DNA of 64,000 nucleotides from Chryseobacterium sp. HSC-36S06 (GCF_024171485.1 NZ_JALJZX010000002.1:186001-250000), one strand, 5' to 3'; shown: positions 9,073 to 18,208, counted from the first letter of the stretch. Numbers and translations: made by a program. The notes: generated by a model from the letters alone, not told the origin.

Positions 9073-9861
9073 ATGGAAGATTTATATGTCATAAAAATCG
9101 GCGGCGAAACCATCAACAGCGAAGATTCACTTAAAGCCTGTCTGAAAGCAATATCGACGTCGGGAAAAAAGGTGATTTTGGTACATGGTGGCGGAAAAAA
9201 AGTAACCGAACTTGCGCAGAAACTCTTCATTCCACAACAGATGGTGGAAGGGAGACGGATAACTTCCCTGGAAACTCTGGAACTTTGTACGATGGTTTAT
9301 GCAGGACTGATCAATAAAAATATCGTTGCCGGATTATCAGCGAAAAAGCATGTGGCAATAGGACTTTCAGGAGCTGATCTGAACTGTATTGTTTCGAAAA
9401 AAAGAGATGCTTCAGTTATTAATTATGGTTTTGTAGGCGACATCGTGAAGGTGGATGAGATGGTTTTTGAAAATTTTATCACTCAAAATATAATCCCCGT
9501 GGTTAATTCCATCAGCATCAGTGAGGACGCAGAACTTTTGAATACAAACGCTGATGTAATGGCGGCGGAAATTGCAAAAACAATGTCGGCGAATTATAAA
9601 GTGCATCTCCTGTACTGTTTCGAAAAAAGCGGTGTTTTAAAAGATATTACGGAGGAAAACTCAGTAATTCCGGACATTTCTAAATCAGATTTTATGCACA
9701 TGAAAGAAACAAAACAGATTGCCGACGGAATGATTCCGAAACTGCAGACTGCTTTCAGAGCGCTGTATCACGGCGTTGAAGAGGCAAGAATTCTAAAAAG
9801 TGACGCCCTGGAAAACTATTTCGCCAACGAAAAACCGGGAACTAATATTAGCTTGCATTAA
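9073..9861 (+). CDS. argB: N-acylglutamate kinase
   Basis: The product (262 residues from the ATG at 9073) is an amino-acid kinase: YVIKIGGETI at the start, VILVHGGGKKVTELA for phosphate binding, and INTNAD-like LLNTNADVMAAEIA near the middle. I chose 9073 over an in-frame ATG 18 bases upstream because family members begin just before the IKIGG strand and because 9055 lies inside the preceding gene. It phosphorylates N-acylglutamate. Its stop overlaps the argE start by one base. Confidence 0.94.
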   Translation: MEDLYVIKIGGETINSEDSLKACLKAISTSGKKVILVHGGGKKVTELAQKLFIPQQMVEGRRITSLETLELCTMVYAGLINKNIVAGLSAKKHVAIGLSGADLNCIVSKKRDASVINYGFVGDIVKVDEMVFENFITQNIIPVVNSISISEDAELLNTNADVMAAEIAKTMSANYKVHLLYCFEKSGVLKDITEENSVIPDISKSDFMHMKETKQIADGMIPKLQTAFRALYHGVEEARILKSDALENYFANEKPGTNISLH

Positions 9862-10913
9862 TGGAAATTTTAAAAAACGACGCGCGTGATTTTCTGATTG
9901 AACTGATCGAAACGCCTTCTTTCAGTAAAGAAGAGGAAAATACTGCGCTGATTATCGAAAAATATTTAAACCTCAAAAACATTTCGTTTCAGCGCAAAGG
10001 CAATAATATCTGGGCTAAGAATCTTCATTTCGATGAAAGTCTGCCTACAATTCTGCTCAATTCCCATCACGACACAGTGAAACCAAATTCGGCGTATACA
10101 CTCGACCCTTTTAAAGTGATAGAAAAAGACGGCAAGATTTTCGGTTTGGGAAGCAATGATGCAGGCGCAAGTCTGGTGAGTTTATGGGCTGTTTTCACGC
10201 ACTTTTATGCGCAGAAACTCAAGTATAACTTTATTTACGCAGCCACGGCGGAAGAAGAGATTTCCGGTGAGAACGGAGTGAAATCGATTTTGGAAGATTT
10301 AGGAAAAATTGATTTCGCAATTGTGGGCGAACCTACCAAAATGGATTTGGCCATCGCGGAAAAAGGTTTGGTCGTTTTGAATTGTGTCGCGAAAGGTACG
10401 GCCTCTCACGCGGCTCATATTAATGACGATAATTCCATTTATAAAGCTGTTCGTGATATTAAGAAAATACAGAATTTTGAGTTTGAGAAAGTTTCTGAAG
10501 TCCTGGGAAAAGTGAAAGCAACGGTAACGATGGTGAATGCGGGTTCGCAGCATAATGTGGTTCCGGACCAAACACATTTTACGGTTGACGTACGAACCAA
10601 CGAACTTTATACAAACGCTGAAATTGTGGAGATCTTCCAGAATGAATTAGAATCTGAAATTCAACCCAGATCGCTCGCTCTGAATTCTTCAAGAATTGAT
10701 TTGGATCATCCATTTGTTCTTGCAGCGCAAAAAGAAAACTGCTGTTTATACGGATCACCGACAGTTTCGGATCAGGCTTTAATGCCTTTCGATTCGGTGA
10801 AAATTGGTCCGGGAGATTCTACACGTTCCCATACAGCGAACGAATTTATTCATCAGCATGAACTCGATAAAGGCATCGAAAAATACATTAAAATTCTCTC
10901 TCATATCCTTTAA
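9861..10913 (+). CDS. argE: N-acylornithine/N-acylcitrulline deacylase (M20 family)
   Basis: The 350-residue M20 metallopeptidase-like enzyme has the metal motif NSHHDTVKPN, the catalytic-glutamate motif AEEEISGENG and SQHNVVPDQTHFTVDVRTNE of the dimerisation domain. In organisms with N-acylornithine carbamoylation, this enzyme removes the acyl group from N-acylcitrulline. It is linear-pathway chemistry: no ArgJ is present to recycle the acyl group. Coupled to argB by a one-base overlap and two bases from argH. Confidence 0.93.
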   Translation: MEILKNDARDFLIELIETPSFSKEEENTALIIEKYLNLKNISFQRKGNNIWAKNLHFDESLPTILLNSHHDTVKPNSAYTLDPFKVIEKDGKIFGLGSNDAGASLVSLWAVFTHFYAQKLKYNFIYAATAEEEISGENGVKSILEDLGKIDFAIVGEPTKMDLAIAEKGLVVLNCVAKGTASHAAHINDDNSIYKAVRDIKKIQNFEFEKVSEVLGKVKATVTMVNAGSQHNVVPDQTHFTVDVRTNELYTNAEIVEIFQNELESEIQPRSLALNSSRIDLDHPFVLAAQKENCCLYGSPTVSDQALMPFDSVKIGPGDSTRSHTANEFIHQHELDKGIEKYIKILSHIL

Positions 10914-10915
10914 AA

Positions 10916-12229
10916 ATGGAAAACAAAAAACTTTGGGCAAAAGATTCAGCAAACCGGAATCATTTGGAAATTATTGAAAAATTTACCGTTGGTAAAGACA
11001 AAGATTTCGATATTTTATTGGCACAGTACGACATTCTTGGCACAAAGACACACTGTAAAATGCTTGCGAAAATCGGTTTTTTAACGGAGGAAGAAAATAT
11101 TTCTATTCAGAAAGAACTGGATGAAATGTATCTTCTGGCAAAAGAAAATCAGCTGTTGATCAATAATGGAGTAGAGGATATTCACAGCCAAATTGAATTC
11201 AATCTCACCCAAAAATTGGGCGATGCCGGAAAAAAAATCCACACAGGAAGATCACGGAATGATCAGGTTTTATTGGCGATTAAATTGTATTTAGCTGCAG
11301 AAATCAAAGAGATTGCGCAGCTTTCCAAAAATTTATTTGAACGATTAATTGTTCTTGCAGAAACTCATAAAGCCTCATTAATGCCGGGTTATACACATTT
11401 CCAAATCGGAATGCCGTCCTCATTTGGGTTGTGGTTTTCTGCTTTCGCCGAATCTCTTTCGGAAGATTTGGAAGTTTTAGCTGCCGCTTTGTCGGTAGTT
11501 CAAAAAAATCCTTTGGGTTCAGGAGCTGGATTCGGTTCCTCATTTCCGCTGGACAGGGATTTTACAACGAAGGAACTGAATCTTGAAAAAATGAACATCA
11601 ACTCAGTTTACGCCCAAATGACACGCGGAAAATCCGAAAAAATCACCGCAATGGCGATGAGTACAGTGGCCGCGACTTTAAGTAAACTCGCTTACGACAT
11701 CTGCATGTTCAGCAACCAAAACTACGGTTTTATCAGTTTTCCATCTGAACTTACCACTGGAAGCAGCATAATGCCTCACAAAAAAAATCCGGATGTTTTT
11801 GAACTGATTCGCGCGAAATCCGCAAGAATCCAGAGTCTACCAAATGAACTTGCGCTGCTTACCAATAATCTTCCGTCGGGCTACCACAGGGATTTTCAGT
11901 TGACTAAAGAAATCATTTTCCCGGGAATCCAGGATTTGAAAGACTGTCTGCAGATTTTTGAATTTGTGCTGAAACACATTAATGTGAAAGAAGATATTTT
12001 GAAGGACGAAAAATATGATTATCTTTTCAGCGTCGAAAAAATCAACGAACTGGTGATGAACGGGGCAAGTTTTCGGGAAGCCTACCGCGAGGTCGGAAAC
12101 TCCATTGAAAACGGTTCCTACAGTTACCGTAACGATGATTTAAAGCACACCCACAAAGGAAGTATCGGAAATTTATGCCTCGATGAGATTTCTGCTCAGT
12201 TTGAAGAAATTTTCCGGAAATTTAAATAG
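10916..12229 (+). CDS. argH: Argininosuccinate lyase
   Basis: The 437-residue protein shows the fumarase/aspartase-superfamily signature GSSIMPHKKNPD at about residues 278-289, the HTGRSRNDQV substrate loop and YTHFQIGMP. It splits argininosuccinate into arginine and fumarate, the last step. It lies at the end of the enzyme genes, three bases before the regulator gene. Confidence 0.97.
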   Translation: MENKKLWAKDSANRNHLEIIEKFTVGKDKDFDILLAQYDILGTKTHCKMLAKIGFLTEEENISIQKELDEMYLLAKENQLLINNGVEDIHSQIEFNLTQKLGDAGKKIHTGRSRNDQVLLAIKLYLAAEIKEIAQLSKNLFERLIVLAETHKASLMPGYTHFQIGMPSSFGLWFSAFAESLSEDLEVLAAALSVVQKNPLGSGAGFGSSFPLDRDFTTKELNLEKMNINSVYAQMTRGKSEKITAMAMSTVAATLSKLAYDICMFSNQNYGFISFPSELTTGSSIMPHKKNPDVFELIRAKSARIQSLPNELALLTNNLPSGYHRDFQLTKEIIFPGIQDLKDCLQIFEFVLKHINVKEDILKDEKYDYLFSVEKINELVMNGASFREAYREVGNSIENGSYSYRNDDLKHTHKGSIGNLCLDEISAQFEEIFRKFK

Positions 12230-12232
12230 TTT

Positions 12233-12694
12233 ATGAAAACCTTAGACATTACAGACCACAAAATTCTTAATTTCCTGCAGGAAGATTCAACCGTTTCCGT
12301 AAAAGATCTGGCCGAAAAAATCGGATTATCGTTTACAGCGACTTACGAAAGGATAAAATCGCTGAAGCATCACGGCATTATCAGAAAAAATGTCGTGCTG
12401 ATTAATGCGGAACTCGCAGGATTCGAGATTATGGCGTATTGTAATATCGTTTTGAAAGAGCAGTCGAATGAAAAGCTACAGGAATTTGAACAGAAAATAA
12501 AGGATGAACCACAGGTTCTGGAGGTTGTAAGTCTCTCGGGACAATATGATTATATGATCAAAGTTGTAGCAAAAAACATAAAGGATTATAATAATTTTAT
12601 GACGACTGTCGTGGCAAATATTCCCAACATCGGCCAATATCACAGCAATATCGTACTTTCGGTCATTAAAAACGATACAAAATTTACTTTTTAA
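12233..12694 (+). CDS. Lrp/AsnC-family transcriptional regulator at the end of the arginine operon
   Basis: The 153-residue protein has an N-terminal winged HTH (ITDHKILNFLQEDSTVSVKDLAEKIGLS) and a C-terminal RAM ligand-binding domain (VLEVVSLSGQYDYMIKVVAKN). Lrp-family proteins form octamers that sense amino acids. Being the last gene of the arg operon, it is a natural candidate to sense arginine or an intermediate and control the promoter at 4129. That role is inferred. The stop codon lies within the first stem of the operon terminator. Confidence 0.92.
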   Translation: MKTLDITDHKILNFLQEDSTVSVKDLAEKIGLSFTATYERIKSLKHHGIIRKNVVLINAELAGFEIMAYCNIVLKEQSNEKLQEFEQKIKDEPQVLEVVSLSGQYDYMIKVVAKNIKDYNNFMTTVVANIPNIGQYHSNIVLSVIKNDTKFTF

Positions 12695-12722
12695 ATCAGG
12701 AAATTATTCCTGATTTTTTTTA
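12693..12722 (+). terminator. Terminator of the arginine operon
   Basis: AAATCAGGAA and TTCCTGATTT form a perfect 10-bp stem with a 4-nt loop, followed by T-rich sequence. It overlaps the stop codon of the regulator gene. Confidence 0.9.
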
Positions 12723-12747
12723 TTTAATTTTGAAGTAAATTTAGAAG

Positions 12748-13107
12748 ATGCCAAAATTTAAAATTCAGAAATCGCCTTTCATTGTTCCGACGACTGACGG
12801 GAAACTGATTGAAGAAATCTGGGGAAACTCCACCGGAAACCCTGAAATTTCAATCGCGCACATGGTTGCACCACCGAAATGGAGTGAACCGCATCAGACA
12901 CCCGAATTTGATGAATTTACCTACATTATCAAAGGAAAGAAGCAATTCGAAATCGATGGTGAAACTGTGATTTTAGAAGCTGGACAAAGCATTCTGATTG
13001 AAAAAGGCGCCAGAATCCGTTACAGCAATCCGTTTGAAGATTCCTGCGAATATTTGGCAATTTGTCTGCCTGCTTTTTCAATGGATTTGGTGAACCGCGA
13101 AGAATAA
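12748..13107 (+). CDS. Small cupin-domain protein
   Basis: The 119-residue protein is a single cupin barrel: motif 1 around EPHQTPEFDEFTYIIKG and motif 2 around EAGQSILIEKGARIRY. Such proteins bind a metal or a small ligand; the substrate cannot be read from the sequence. A TAATTTTG box at 12725-12732, between the arg terminator and the start codon, may be a -7 element, which would give a very short leader; no clear -33 box was seen. Confidence 0.8.
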   Translation: MPKFKIQKSPFIVPTTDGKLIEEIWGNSTGNPEISIAHMVAPPKWSEPHQTPEFDEFTYIIKGKKQFEIDGETVILEAGQSILIEKGARIRYSNPFEDSCEYLAICLPAFSMDLVNREE

Positions 13108-13113
13108 TTGTCT

Positions 13114-13737
13114 TTAAAAGCGAAGACCTAAACTTCGTAATTCTTCGTCCAGATTCGTCTCTTCAGTAATATGAACCGTTATAAAACCTAACGTTTTTGC
13201 CACTTCAATATTTTTCGGATTATCATCTATGAAAACAGATTCTTCAGGCTTCAGATGATATCTTTCGAGCAGAACTTCCCAGATTTTCGGATCAGGTTTA
13301 ATGAGTTTCTCAGTGCCCGAAACAACTATTTTTCCTTTAAAAGCATTAAAGAAATCATAGTTTTCCAAAGCGTAAGGAAAAGTTTCCGCTGACCAGTTGG
13401 TAAGCCCGAACAGTTCATATTCCGAATGCTCCAGTTTTCTTAAAACCTCTACATTTTCGGGAATATCAGATTTCAGCATTGTTGTCCAGTTGTCGTAATA
13501 CGCTCGGATTTCCTTTTCCCATTCGGGGAATTTTGCGACTTGAATCTCGGTCCCTTCTTGTAAACTTCTGCCGCGGTCCTGTTCAGCATTCCATTCATCT
13601 TCAGCAATGTGTTTCAGGAAATATTCCATTCGTTCATCATCGTTGAAATAATCTTTGAAGAAATAGCGCGGATTCCAATCCATCACCACGCCTCCGAAGT
13701 CGAAAATTATATTTTTTATTGTTGAATTTTGCTGCAT
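13114..13737 (-). CDS. HAD-family hydrolase (YihX/epoxide-hydrolase N-domain type)
   Basis: The 207-residue protein opens with the nucleophile motif IIFDFGGVVMDWNP, where the second Asp of DxD is Gly, as is common in the YihX and epoxide-hydrolase-N branch. Later motifs are LFGLTNWS (motif II), the Lys in EKLIKPDPKIWE (motif III) and VFIDDNPKNIEVA (motif IV). It probably dephosphorylates a small sugar phosphate or similar metabolite; the substrate is unknown. It lies 12 bp downstream of the antiporter gene on the same strand and may be cotranscribed. Confidence 0.88.
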   Translation of the reverse strand: MQQNSTIKNIIFDFGGVVMDWNPRYFFKDYFNDDERMEYFLKHIAEDEWNAEQDRGRSLQEGTEIQVAKFPEWEKEIRAYYDNWTTMLKSDIPENVEVLRKLEHSEYELFGLTNWSAETFPYALENYDFFNAFKGKIVVSGTEKLIKPDPKIWEVLLERYHLKPEESVFIDDNPKNIEVAKTLGFITVHITEETNLDEELRSLGLRF

Positions 13738-13749
13738 TTTTTTATTGAA

Positions 13750-15036
13750 TTATTTTTTGCCGAACAGAATACTGATCAGCGTGAACAGTAAAAGGATATG
13801 GAGATAAAATGAATATTGTACGAGTTCCAAATAATCCATCTTAAAGCTGCTGAGTGAAATCAGGATCAGAATCTGGGCGCCGTACGGAATTAAACCCTGT
13901 ACATAACAGGAAAATATATCAAGCACTGAAGCACTTTGTTGCGGTCTCAGGCCGTATTTGTCATTGATTTCTTTAGCAACTTTCCCGGAAATAATGATGG
14001 AAATGGTATTGTTTGCTACACAAAGATTGGCAACGGCTACTAAACCACAGATTCCAAGTAAAGCCGTTTTTTTTGAATGAATGATTTTGCTGATATTTTT
14101 AATTAAGAAGGAAATTCCCCCCGCTTTTTCTACCAATGCAGCCAGTCCGCCTGTAAGAAGCGAGAGTAGGAAAATCTCTGTCATGCTCGTGAAACCTTCG
14201 TAAGTTTTCTTTGCAAAACCAATGAAATCGAAACTTCCGTAACCCAACCCGAGAAGTCCCGCAAAAATAAGACCTGCGAACAGCACTACAAATACATTTA
14301 GACCAATCAATGAAAGTACAATGACAAGAATATAAGGCAAAATTAATATAAGGTTAAAATCTTTTACTGAATTTGCTGCAGAGGCCGTGCTTTCCTGATT
14401 TAAACCCACAGCAGTTAAAAGAATAATTGCCGTGAATGCTGCCGGAATTGCAATTTTAGAGTTAAACCGAAACTTATCTTTCATCTGGCAGCCTAAACTT
14501 TGAGTAGCTGCAATGGTGGTGTCAGAGATCAAAGACAGATTATCACCGAACATCGCGCCTGACAGTAAGCATGCACCGATTAATCCTAAAGGTGAGTCGC
14601 TTTTTTCAGCAAGGGCGATAACAATTGGTCCAAGTGTTACAATTGATCCAACCGAAGTTCCCGACGCAAAGGAAAGAAACGACGCCATGACAAAAACTCC
14701 AACAGGAAAGTAAGCAGGCGAAATATAGGTAAGCCCGAGGTTAACAATGGAATCTACACTTCCTGTCGCTGCTGTTACTGTCGCAAAAGCTCCTGCCAGA
14801 AGGTAAATAATACACATCGTAAGGATTTTTCCATCGCCACATCCTTTCAGGAAAGTATCAACTTTCTGATTGATTTTTCCTTTCAAAAGCACAAACGCTG
14901 CGGTAATTCCTATCAGGGCAGCTACAGGTGAAGGAAGTGCATAAAAATCGTCATAGTAAATCCCGAACCCCAGGAATACAAAAACGAAAATCAGCAGCGG
15001 AAAAACTGCAACAAATTGAGGATTGAGTTTAAACAT
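13750..15036 (-). CDS. NhaC-type Na+/H+ antiporter family membrane protein
   Basis: The 428-residue protein has about ten or eleven hydrophobic helices and family segments such as LSFASGTSVGSIVTLGPI and GAMFGDNLSLISDTTIAA. It is expected in the inner membrane, exchanging Na+ or an organic ion for protons. NhaC relatives include malate/lactate and amino-acid exchangers, so the substrate is uncertain. The start MFKLNPQF is 10 bp from the start side of the next minus-strand gene. Confidence 0.88.
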   Translation of the reverse strand: MFKLNPQFVAVFPLLIFVFVFLGFGIYYDDFYALPSPVAALIGITAAFVLLKGKINQKVDTFLKGCGDGKILTMCIIYLLAGAFATVTAATGSVDSIVNLGLTYISPAYFPVGVFVMASFLSFASGTSVGSIVTLGPIVIALAEKSDSPLGLIGACLLSGAMFGDNLSLISDTTIAATQSLGCQMKDKFRFNSKIAIPAAFTAIILLTAVGLNQESTASAANSVKDFNLILILPYILVIVLSLIGLNVFVVLFAGLIFAGLLGLGYGSFDFIGFAKKTYEGFTSMTEIFLLSLLTGGLAALVEKAGGISFLIKNISKIIHSKKTALLGICGLVAVANLCVANNTISIIISGKVAKEINDKYGLRPQQSASVLDIFSCYVQGLIPYGAQILILISLSSFKMDYLELVQYSFYLHILLLFTLISILFGKK

Positions 15037-15045
15037 TCCGCAAAA

Positions 15046-15480
15046 TTACTCTTCAAAAGGCGAAAACACATAACTATTGTCGGAAAATTTCGCGTAAATA
15101 TGGTGCAAACCGTTACTCAGAATAATTTCTTCAGCCCCGATAATGGAATTGTATCTCGCGGTCTGTTCGAATGTTTTTTGGGTAAGTTTGATTTTCGGAG
15201 CTTTACATTCGACGAGAATTTTTGGAACTGTTTTTTCGGTTACCAGCAGGTCAATCCGTTTGGTTGTTCCGTTAAGTTCCAGTTTTTTTTCTAAAATCAG
15301 CGAGGATAAATTTCGTTTCTTAACGGTATAAAAATAATGCACCCAATGCTGTCTTACCCATTCTTCAGGCGTCAGCAGAAGCCACGATTTCCGGACCAAA
15401 TCATAAATAAAAAACTTATCTTTGTCTCTCTTGATCTGGAGATCAAAAGCAGCCTTAAAATTCAGTTCCGGAATTTGCAT
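15046..15480 (-). CDS. HSDR_N-domain protein (conserved Bacteroidota single-domain nuclease-fold protein)
   Basis: The 144-residue protein consists of one PD-(D/E)XK-like fold of the HSDR_N_2 type: DLVRKSWLLLTPEEWVRQHWVHY, then KRIDLLVTEK and ILVECKAPK (D and ExK). No helicase or methylase accompanies it, so it is not a restriction enzyme. Its function is unknown; I recognise the family as a common neighbour of holA in this phylum. Its ATG is only two bases from the holA ATG on the other strand. Confidence 0.85.
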   Translation of the reverse strand: MQIPELNFKAAFDLQIKRDKDKFFIYDLVRKSWLLLTPEEWVRQHWVHYFYTVKKRNLSSLILEKKLELNGTTKRIDLLVTEKTVPKILVECKAPKIKLTQKTFEQTARYNSIIGAEEIILSNGLHHIYAKFSDNSYVFSPFEE

Positions 15481-15482
15481 TT

Positions 15483-16520
15483 ATGAAAGAATTAGATTTA
15501 GTCCTCAAAAATATTAAAAATAAAGAGTTTCTGCCCATTTATTTTTTTCACGGCGAAGAACCTTTTTTTATGGATGTTGCTGTGAAAGCTTTCGAAAACG
15601 ATGTGCTGGAGGAAGATGAAAAAGCCTTTAACCAAACGGTTGTTTACGGCAAAGATACCACTTTTTCTGAGGTACTTTCTCTCGCAAGACAATTCCCGAT
15701 GATGGGCGAAAAACAGGTCATCATTCTGAAAGAAGCTCAGGAAATCCGGATGACGGAAAAAGAATCTGAAGCGTTGAAAATTTACGCTGAAAATCCTGTA
15801 GAATCTACGCTTTTGGTCATTGCACATAAACATAAGAAAGTCGATTCGCGTAAAAGTTTTGCGAAGATTCTTTCCAAAAATAAAATGCTTTTCGAGAGCG
15901 CCAAAATGCGGGATTATGAAGTCCCGAAATGGATCGAGCAGGAATTGCGGAATTCCGGTCTAAAAGCGAAACCTAATATTCCCGCTTTACTTTCAGAATA
16001 CCTTGGAACCGATTTATCACGGATTTCAAACGAGTTGCACAAACTCAAAATGATCCTCAAAAACGATGAAATCCTCGATGAAAAAACCATCGAAACCCAC
16101 ATCGGAATCAGCAAAGAATTCAATGTTTTTGAACTCATCAAGGCACTGGGTAAAAAGGATGAAAGCAGTGCGCTCAGAATTGCTCATTTCATAGGGAAAT
16201 CGCCGAAGACGAATCCTTTGCCGATGATGATGGGCAACCTGTATAACTTTTTTTCAAACCTTATTATTTATCATACTTCGCCGGGCGTTCCTCCAAATGT
16301 CCTGGCCGGTCAAATGAATGTGAATCCGTATTTTATTAAAGATTTTGCAGAAGCAGCAAGGTTTTACAACCTGAAACACTGCACGAGAATTATCTCGATC
16401 CTTCGCGAAACCGATCTTAAAAACAAAGGATTGGGCGCTGTAAATATGGAGGAAAGTGAACTGCTCACAGAAATGGTGTACAAAATTCTGCATGTGGACC
16501 GCTTAAAAGTGAAAGTGTAA
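15483..16520 (+). CDS. holA: DNA polymerase III subunit delta
   Basis: The 345-residue protein fits clamp-loader delta: N-terminal IYFFHGEEPFFMD, the AAA+ region with LARQFPMMGEKQVIILKEAQ, and the central YLGTDLSRISNELHKLKM helix. Delta opens the beta clamp during loading. The start codon is fixed by the abutting divergent gene. It is followed by a ~240-bp spacer with a repeat-like GC-rich block. Confidence 0.93.
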   Translation: MKELDLVLKNIKNKEFLPIYFFHGEEPFFMDVAVKAFENDVLEEDEKAFNQTVVYGKDTTFSEVLSLARQFPMMGEKQVIILKEAQEIRMTEKESEALKIYAENPVESTLLVIAHKHKKVDSRKSFAKILSKNKMLFESAKMRDYEVPKWIEQELRNSGLKAKPNIPALLSEYLGTDLSRISNELHKLKMILKNDEILDEKTIETHIGISKEFNVFELIKALGKKDESSALRIAHFIGKSPKTNPLPMMMGNLYNFFSNLIIYHTSPGVPPNVLAGQMNVNPYFIKDFAEAARFYNLKHCTRIISILRETDLKNKGLGAVNMEESELLTEMVYKILHVDRLKVKV

Positions 16521-16527
16521 TTTTTTG

Positions 16528-16613
16528 GGCGACTATTTCCGCCCTCCGTTCCCGCTTTTTTGCTTCACCGCGTTGCGCAAAAAGAGCTCCACTCAGGTCG
16601 GGTCGCGGTGTCA
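16528..16613. repeat. GC-rich palindromic intergenic block, possible dispersed repeat unit
   Basis: Between holA and trxB lies a block much richer in G+C than the surrounding spacer. It has an imperfect inverted repeat (GCTTTTTTGC at 16554-16563 against GCGCAAAAAGAGC at 16575-16587) and a GGTCGGGTCGCGG motif. Such blocks recur between genes in Chryseobacterium-like genomes, but only one copy is in this window, so repetition cannot be shown. Confidence 0.4.
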
Positions 16614-16764
16614 GTTGTAAAACAAAGATGATTAAATAAAGTAACATCAGAAAAAGAAAAAGATGATATTTCACGCATTGAAAAAATTCATCATAAAATA
16701 GACCCCAACCCAAAATAATTAACGATTTTTGAAAATTCATAAACTTAACATTTCAACTTAAATA

Positions 16765-17706
16765 ATGGAACAGAATATTTTAGACTGTGTGATCGTAGGT
16801 TCGGGACCTTCCGGATTTACTGCTGCAATTTACGCTGCACGAGCTGACCTTAAACCCGAATTATATACTGGTCTGGAGCCCGGCGGACAGTTGACCACTA
16901 CCACAGAAGTAGATAACTTCCCGGGTTATCCCGACGGAATTACAGGTCCTCAAATGATGATGGATCTTCAGAAACAGGCCGAAAGATTTGATACGAAAGT
17001 TCATTACGAACTCATCACAAAAGCCGAATTTTCTAATGAAGAAGGCGGAATCCATAAACTTTGGGCGGGAAACAAAGAAATTCTGGCCAAATCGGTAATC
17101 ATTTCAACCGGTGCTACGGCGAAATATCTTGGTTTGGATGATGAGAAAAAATATTCAGGAGGCGGAGTTTCAGCATGTGCAACCTGCGACGGATTTTTCT
17201 ATAAAGGAAAAGATGTTGTTGTAGTAGGAGCGGGCGACACCGCAGCCGAAGAAGCGACATATCTGGCAAAACTTACGAATAAAGTAACCATGTTGGTAAG
17301 AAAAGATACCTTCCGGGCTTCTAAAGCGATGATTCACCGTGTAGAAAACACGCCGAATATCGAAGTAAAATTTAATCACGAATTGATCGGAATTGAAGGT
17401 GAAAATGCTTTGGTTGAAAGAGCTGTAGTCATAAACAATCTTACCCAGGAAACGTCTAAAATCGATGTTCACGGTATTTTTATCGCGATAGGTCATAAAC
17501 CTAACACAGATATCTTTGCGGAACAAATAAACCTCGACGAGAACGGCTACATAAAAACGGTTCCGGGTTCTACAAGAACGAATTTGCCGGGAGTTTTTGC
17601 AGCGGGAGATGTTCAGGATCATATTTACCGCCAGGCGATTACTGCGGCAGGAAGCGGCTGTATGGCTGCAATGGACGCGGAAAAGTACCTTGCAGAATTA
17701 GCCTAA
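16765..17706 (+). CDS. trxB: Thioredoxin reductase
   Basis: The 313-residue flavoprotein has the FAD motif GSGPSGFTAAIYAARA, the redox pair in ACATCDGFF, the NADPH motif GAGDTAAEEATYLA, and the C-terminal FAD contact GVFAAGDVQDHIYRQ. It passes electrons from NADPH to thioredoxin. Length and all motifs are typical. crcB follows 27 bp downstream, probably in the same transcript. Confidence 0.97.
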   Translation: MEQNILDCVIVGSGPSGFTAAIYAARADLKPELYTGLEPGGQLTTTTEVDNFPGYPDGITGPQMMMDLQKQAERFDTKVHYELITKAEFSNEEGGIHKLWAGNKEILAKSVIISTGATAKYLGLDDEKKYSGGGVSACATCDGFFYKGKDVVVVGAGDTAAEEATYLAKLTNKVTMLVRKDTFRASKAMIHRVENTPNIEVKFNHELIGIEGENALVERAVVINNLTQETSKIDVHGIFIAIGHKPNTDIFAEQINLDENGYIKTVPGSTRTNLPGVFAAGDVQDHIYRQAITAAGSGCMAAMDAEKYLAELA

Positions 17707-17733
17707 CATAAGAGCTACTGACTCCAAACAGCG

Positions 17734-18099
17734 ATGAGAAACTTTTTCTATATCTTTATTGGTGGTGGTTTAGGAAGCGTTATGCGCTTTCTGGTTTCCA
17801 ATTACACTCAGAAATTATGGACCATCAATTCGTTTCCGTTGGGGACTTTTGTCGTCAACATGATCGGCTGTTTTCTTATCGGAATTTTCAGTGCTTATTT
17901 TCTTAAAGTCGATAATCATCTGAAATTCCTTCTCATTACAGGATTTTGTGGCGGTTTTACGACATTTTCCACTTTCTCCGCGGAAAATATTTCGCTTTGG
18001 GAGAACGGAAATTATGTTGTGCTTGCTTTTTATATTCTCTTAAGTGTGATTATCGGATTTGGAGCTGTTTATTTAGGGTTAAATATTGCTAAGAATTAA
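17734..18099 (+). CDS. crcB: Fluoride channel CrcB/Fluc
   Basis: The 121-residue protein has four hydrophobic helices and the family motifs GGGLGSVMRF, TFVVNMIGCFLIG and GFCGGFTTFSTFS. Fluc proteins are dual-topology dimers that let fluoride leave the cell. It is a single-gene (homodimer) version. I see no fluoride riboswitch in the 27-bp gap after trxB, so regulation by riboswitch is unlikely. Confidence 0.95.
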   Translation: MRNFFYIFIGGGLGSVMRFLVSNYTQKLWTINSFPLGTFVVNMIGCFLIGIFSAYFLKVDNHLKFLLITGFCGGFTTFSTFSAENISLWENGNYVVLAFYILLSVIIGFGAVYLGLNIAKN

Positions 18100-18148
18100 A
18101 TTTTTCCCTTTGAATATTAGGTTTTTAAGAGATTTCTCAAAATATTAT

Positions 18149-18179
18149 TTGGTCGGTAAACAAAAGCTCTTTATATTTG
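18149..18179 (+). promoter_or_regulatory. Promoter of tRNA-Ser
   Basis: TTG at 18149-18151, a 20-nt spacer and TATATTTG at 18172-18179 match the Bacteroidota -33/-7 consensus, about 30 nt before the tRNA. Confidence 0.7.
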
Positions 18180-18208
18180 CACCACTGAAAATGAGAAATC
18201 ATTTGACT

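Noticed and set aside
15046-15480. HSDR_N protein as a fragment of a type I restriction enzyme
   Set aside because: It is full length for a conserved single-domain family and has no hsdM or hsdS nearby; the real type I system is at 31063-41517.
17707-17733. Fluoride riboswitch before crcB
   Set aside because: The 27-bp gap is too short and no pseudoknot motif is visible; crcB appears to be read through from trxB.
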